Part shown: piece by piece, positions 60,084 to 64,000 of the stretch | How the letters are laid out: each line of letters opens with the position of its first letter | How positions within the stretch are numbered: the first letter of the stretch is position 1 | Assembly (NCBI RefSeq): GCF_030817055.1 | Contig: NZ_JAUSYV010000001.1 | Location: forward strand, 1,264,001-1,328,000 | From: Bacillus sp. V2I10 | GTDB lineage: Bacteria > Bacillota > Bacilli > Bacillales > Bacillaceae | DNA length: 64,000 nt | Reading direction: 5' to 3' | Made by a program: the position numbers and the translations under genes | The notes under the pieces: model-generated | What the model was told of the DNA's origin: nothing | Databases searched by the model: none | What the model saw: only the letters and a program-made list of their open reading frames with translations

Positions 60084-61688
60084 ATGAAACATGTTAAGAG
60101 AGCTGTAGGAACTGCCGCTATTGCAGCTGTTTTATTATCCGGCTGCACAAGCAAAAATGTCTCATCTTCAGAAGACTATGAACTAAAAGATGTCTCCTTC
60201 CCGCTTAAGGAAGAAGTTACGCTGAAATTTATCACGCAAAGCTCGCCGCTTGCGCCTAAAGATCCAAATGATAAACTCATTTATAAGAGACTGGAAGAAA
60301 AAACGGGTGTTCAAATCCAGTGGAAAAACTATACGAACGATGTGTTTGCAGAGAAGAGAAATCTGGCTATGGCAAGCGGTGATTTGCCGGATGCCATTAT
60401 GGATGCTGGCTACGGCGACTATGATTTGCTGAAGCTTGCAAAAGATGGAGCGATTATTCCAGTTGAGGATTTAATAGAAAAACACATGCCGAATCTGAAA
60501 AAAGTGCTCAATTCTTCACCTGAATATAAAGCAATGATGACAGCTCCTGACGGTCATATCTATTCCTTCCCATGGATTGAAGAGCTTGGGACAGGCAAAG
60601 AGAATATTCATTCAGTTGATGATTTTCCTTGGATCAATGTGGAGTGGCTCAATAAGCTGGGCCTAAAAATGCCGACAAATACAGAAGAGCTAAAGAACGT
60701 ATTAGTTGCCTTTAAAACTCAGGATCCAAACGGAAACGGAAAAGCGGACGAAATTCCAATGTCCTTCATCATTAATCATGGCGGTGAAGATCCTGCCTTC
60801 TTATTCGGAGCATTCGGCCTTGGAGATAACTGGGATCATACAGTTGTAAGCAATGAAGGCAAAGTGATCCTGACAGCAGCTGAGGAAGGGTATAAAGATG
60901 CCATCATGTACTTCAGTGATCTTTATAAGAAAGGCTTAATTGATGTAGAAGCGTTTGAACACGACTGGAATACGTATCTTGCAAAAGGCAAAGATGAACG
61001 GTACGGCATGTATTTTACCTGGGACAAAGCAAACATTACCGGGTTGAATGACAAATATGACCTTATGTCTCCAGTAGCTGGACCGGATGGAAATGTAAAC
61101 GTTGCCAGAACAAATGGAATGGGCTTTGACAGAGGGAGAATGGTCATTACAAGTTCAAATAAAAATCTTGAGCTTACCGCTAAATGGATTGACCAGCTGT
61201 ATGATCCGCTGCAGTCTGTTCAGAACAACTGGGGAACATACGGAGATGACAAGCAGCAAAACATCTTTGAATATGACGAATCTGCAAATATGCTGAAGCA
61301 TCTGCCTCTTGAAGGAGCTGCACCAGTTGAAGTTCGTCAGAAAACAAGCGTTAACGGACCTCTTGCCATTTTAGATGAATACTATGGCTCCGTTACCACG
61401 AAGCCGGATGATGCTGCTTGGAGACTGGACTTGATGAAAGAGGTTATGGTTCCTCATATGAAAGCTGAAAATACGTATCCAAAAGTTTTCTTCTCTCTTG
61501 AAGAGCTGGATAAGCTATCATCCATTGAAGCTGATCTATTTGCTTACATTAACAGAAAACGCGCTGAATGGATGACAAACGGAAAAGCGGAGGCAGAATG
61601 GAAAGATTATATAGCTGAACTTGACCGATTAGGACTTCAGGAGTGGCTTGAAATCAAACAGACAGGCTATGACCGCAATCAGCAATAA
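60084..61688 (+). CDS. Extracellular solute-binding lipoprotein (LplA-like)
   Basis: A 534-residue binding lipoprotein. The signal peptide and lipobox are AAIAAVLLSGC (lipid Cys near residue 21). The large two-lobed sugar-binding domain follows, with a NGNGKADEIPMSF calcium-like loop near 210. It delivers oligosaccharide, presumably fructo-oligosaccharides, to the permeases. GGGGGAAATG precedes ATG. Confidence 0.92.
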   Translation: MKHVKRAVGTAAIAAVLLSGCTSKNVSSSEDYELKDVSFPLKEEVTLKFITQSSPLAPKDPNDKLIYKRLEEKTGVQIQWKNYTNDVFAEKRNLAMASGDLPDAIMDAGYGDYDLLKLAKDGAIIPVEDLIEKHMPNLKKVLNSSPEYKAMMTAPDGHIYSFPWIEELGTGKENIHSVDDFPWINVEWLNKLGLKMPTNTEELKNVLVAFKTQDPNGNGKADEIPMSFIINHGGEDPAFLFGAFGLGDNWDHTVVSNEGKVILTAAEEGYKDAIMYFSDLYKKGLIDVEAFEHDWNTYLAKGKDERYGMYFTWDKANITGLNDKYDLMSPVAGPDGNVNVARTNGMGFDRGRMVITSSNKNLELTAKWIDQLYDPLQSVQNNWGTYGDDKQQNIFEYDESANMLKHLPLEGAAPVEVRQKTSVNGPLAILDEYYGSVTTKPDDAAWRLDLMKEVMVPHMKAENTYPKVFFSLEELDKLSSIEADLFAYINRKRAEWMTNGKAEAEWKDYIAELDRLGLQEWLEIKQTGYDRNQQ

Positions 61689-61755
61689 ACATCAAACCAA
61701 AGAGGCTGTTGTTCTTTTCTGCAGCCTCTTAATCTATGGAAAAGGAGTTTTTTTC

Positions 61756-63228
61756 GTGAAACCGATTTTAACAGATAAATATCGTCCCCATTTTCACTTT
61801 TCTCCAGCGGAAAAATGGATGAATGATCCTAACGGAATGGTGTTTTTTAACGGTGAGTATCATCTGTTCTATCAGCATCATCCCTTTAGTACAATCTGGG
61901 GTCCGATGCACTGGGGCCATGCGGTCAGCAAGGATCTAATTCACTGGGAGCACCTTCCTGTCGCGCTGCATCCTGATGAACATGGAGCCATTTTCTCAGG
62001 CAGCGCAGTGGTCGACTGGGAGAATACGACCGGTTTCTTCGATGATCAGCCTGGGCTGGTTGCGATCTATACAAGCCATGATTCGTATCCTGACTCAGAA
62101 AGGCCGCGTCAGCGCCAATGCATTGCATACAGCAAGGATAACGGGAGATCGTGGACAAAGTACAGCGGTAATCCGGTCCTAATTGACGAAACAAAAACAG
62201 ACTACCGTGATCCGAAAGTATTCTGGCACTCAGCGACCAAGCACTGGATTATGGTGCTAGCTACAGGGCAGAGCGTGACGATTTACAAGTCTGCCAATTT
62301 AATTGACTGGCAGTTTGCAAGTCAATTTGGTGAAGGCTCGCACGCCGGGTTCTGGGAATGTCCTGATCTGTTTCCCCTTCAGGTTGATGGAGACAAGGTG
62401 AGATGGGTGATGCTTGTCAGCCTGGGAGATACCGGCGAACATGCAGAAGGCTCCTGGACTCAGTATTTTATAGGAGATTTCGATGGACAAACGTTTATTA
62501 ATGATCATGACAAAGAGACCGTTCTCTGGCTGGACTATGGAAGGGACAACTATGCAGGAGTCAGCTGGTCTGACATGCCTTTAAGTGACGGCAGAAGAAT
62601 TTATATCGGGTGGATGAGCAACTGGCGCTATGCCAATCAAGTTCCGACAAAAGAGTGGCGGGGTGTCATGACGATACCGAGGGAATTATCCCTAACCTCA
62701 AGTGCGGATGGAGTCCGCCTTATTCAAAAACCTGTTTCAGAAGCAAGAGTGCTGAGAAAGAGCACCAATACTTTTAAGGATAAGCTTTTAACACCGGATC
62801 AGTCACTTTCCATTCCTTTGGAGAGCACATTGCTTGAACTAAATCTGGCAGTTGAATTTAAGGGCGCTTCCCTTGCTGAACTGACGATTCAGCATTCTGA
62901 TTCAGAAAAAACGGTCATCCGTTATGACGCAGAAGCGGAAATCCTGTCAGCAGACAGAACTCTTTCAGGTGAAGCTGACTTTTCATCTTCATTCCCTGCA
63001 GTGCAGGCGGCACCATTAAAGATGAAGAAAAACGGCATTCATTTGCAGTTGCTTTTAGATGCCTCTTCCATTGAACTTTTCGGCAATGACGGTGAATGCG
63101 CCATTACGAGCCTTGTGTTCCCTTCATCTGAAAAGAGCGAATTGCACTTGGCGACTTCAGGTGGAAGCATAAAAGTAAAATCATTTGAGCTGCATGAGCT
63201 GTCTTCCATTTGGAACAAGGAAGGGTGA
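61756..63228 (+). CDS. Cytoplasmic GH32 beta-fructosidase
   Basis: A 490-residue GH32 enzyme. The nucleophile is in WMNDPNG (residues 19-25), the transition-state Asp in YRDPKVFW, and the acid/base Glu in WECPDLF. The C-terminal beta-sandwich follows from about 335. No signal peptide is present, so it splits imported fructans or sucrose-like sugars in the cytoplasm, releasing fructose. GTG at 61756 is chosen because AAAGGAG lies about ten bases upstream; earlier in-frame codons overlap the preceding gene. Confidence 0.93.
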   Translation: MKPILTDKYRPHFHFSPAEKWMNDPNGMVFFNGEYHLFYQHHPFSTIWGPMHWGHAVSKDLIHWEHLPVALHPDEHGAIFSGSAVVDWENTTGFFDDQPGLVAIYTSHDSYPDSERPRQRQCIAYSKDNGRSWTKYSGNPVLIDETKTDYRDPKVFWHSATKHWIMVLATGQSVTIYKSANLIDWQFASQFGEGSHAGFWECPDLFPLQVDGDKVRWVMLVSLGDTGEHAEGSWTQYFIGDFDGQTFINDHDKETVLWLDYGRDNYAGVSWSDMPLSDGRRIYIGWMSNWRYANQVPTKEWRGVMTIPRELSLTSSADGVRLIQKPVSEARVLRKSTNTFKDKLLTPDQSLSIPLESTLLELNLAVEFKGASLAELTIQHSDSEKTVIRYDAEAEILSADRTLSGEADFSSSFPAVQAAPLKMKKNGIHLQLLLDASSIELFGNDGECAITSLVFPSSEKSELHLATSGGSIKVKSFELHELSSIWNKEG

Positions 63229-63235
63229 GAGCAAG

Positions 63236-64000
63236 GTGGGTACGTCTGTTATTTGCATCGGGGAACTGCTGATTGATTTTTTCTGCACGGAAACAGATAT
63301 CGATTTAATGGAAGGAAAAAAGTTTGAAAAACAAGCGGGAGGAGCTCCTGCCAATGTTTGTGCGGCTATCGCTAAATTAGGAGGCAAGGCTTCCTTCTGC
63401 GGAAAAGTGGGAAACGACCCTTTTGGTTCTTTTCTAAAGAAAAAGCTTGATGAAGCAGGCGTTGATACGTCTATGGTTGTGCTTGATCCTGTACACAAAA
63501 CATCGCTCGCCTTTGTATCGCTTCAGGCGGGTGGAGAGAGAGATTTCCTTTTTAACAGAGGGGCTGATGCTTTTTTATCTGAGCAGGATATTGATGAGGA
63601 AAAAATAAAGCAAGCTGGCATTCTTCATTTTGGATCAGCAACAGCTCTGCTGGAAGACCCGTTTCGAACGCTTTATTTTGACATGATGAAAAAAGCAAAG
63701 AACGAAGGGAAATTCATTTCCTTTGATCCGAATTTTAGAAAAGATCTGTGGAAAACAAACACAGAAGAGTTTATCAACTTGGCTAAAAAGGCAATGGGGC
63801 TGGCTGATTTTATTAAAATGAGTGCGGACGAACTGGTGCTGATTTCAGGAGTAAAGGGTGTCACTGCAGGACTCGATGCTCTTCAGGAAACCTGCGATGG
63901 ACTGATTGCCGTCACTTTAGGGAGCGCCGGGACCATCGTTTCAAACGGAAGAGAGAAGAAGGCTGTCCCAAGCATCTGCGTCAAATCTATTGATTCAACA
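63236..64000 (+). CDS. PfkB-family fructokinase (3' end outside window)
   Basis: 255 codons of a PfkB-type sugar kinase are seen. It begins ICIGELLIDFF, followed by the substrate motif GGAPANVCAAIAKLGGKASFCGKVGNDPFG. The C-terminal signature with the catalytic Asp lies outside the window. It would phosphorylate the fructose freed by GH32. The start is GTG, with AAGGGTGAG upstream, eight bases after the GH32 stop. Confidence 0.88.
   Translation, partial: MGTSVICIGELLIDFFCTETDIDLMEGKKFEKQAGGAPANVCAAIAKLGGKASFCGKVGNDPFGSFLKKKLDEAGVDTSMVVLDPVHKTSLAFVSLQAGGERDFLFNRGADAFLSEQDIDEEKIKQAGILHFGSATALLEDPFRTLYFDMMKKAKNEGKFISFDPNFRKDLWKTNTEEFINLAKKAMGLADFIKMSADELVLISGVKGVTAGLDALQETCDGLIAVTLGSAGTIVSNGREKKAVPSICVKSIDST

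Overview
The window reads as chromosomal DNA of a Gram-positive, low-GC member of the Bacillaceae (Bacillus/Metabacillus-like). Supporting signs are strong AGGAGG-type ribosome binding sites, many TTG and GTG starts, CcpA (cre) and WalR boxes of Bacillus type, and gene families typical of that group (YocH-like 3D protein, InhA, LicBCAH, YxiN/DbpA, a CotA relic). No tRNA, rRNA, CRISPR array or intact prophage was seen.

Layout. 0-15.4 kb is a patchwork of single genes (PAP2/haloperoxidase-like protein, methyltransferase, secreted alkaline phosphatase, SRPBCC protein, MDR dehydrogenase, amino-acid permease, acetyltransferase, AraC-type regulator, HAD hydrolase, exonuclease) mixed with decay products: a cotA remnant, a small membrane protein gene with an internal stop, and pieces of an IS3/IS150-type element. 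At 12.9-14.7 kb lies a BlaI-type repressor, an M56 peptidase lacking a sensor domain, and a DoxX gene. Matching dyad operators upstream of the first and third suggest one regulon. 15.4-18.7 kb is a licB-licC-licA-licH beta-glucoside PTS operon with a perfect cre box. 19-31 kb holds an amidohydrolase, a TerD-zinc ribbon-TerB fusion protein, an orphan fabF, an acyltransferase, an orphan PAS histidine kinase, an aromatic-acid-exporter-like protein and a TSUP sulfur-type transporter behind a possible attenuator. 31-38.8 kb holds a melA pseudogene, an RNPP-like HTH/TPR regulator, a 32-codon micro-ORF, a 1402-residue secreted subtilase with cohesin-like and dockerin-like modules, and a WalR-preceded yocH-like gene.

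38.9-44.2 kb is a five-gene operon (RpiR regulator, YjiH-type transporter, M20 acylase, GNAT, N-succinylamino-acid racemase/OSBS family). It fits the known succinylation route that turns D-amino acids into L-amino acids. 44.4-53 kb holds dbpA, a coiled-coil membrane protein, a TRM11-like methyltransferase, an MBL-fold hydrolase, a frameshifted acetyltransferase gene, a second solo copy of the IS end, and inhA.

53.2-64 kb is a fructan/fructo-oligosaccharide locus: a YesM/YesN-type two-component system overlapping a membrane-anchored solute-binding protein (probably a sensing partner), then a cre-preceded ABC importer (two permeases, lipoprotein), a cytoplasmic GH32 beta-fructosidase and a fructokinase that runs off the window. 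The genes together describe a soil or plant-associated saprophyte that secretes proteases and phosphatase and takes up oligosaccharides and peptide- or wall-derived amino acids.
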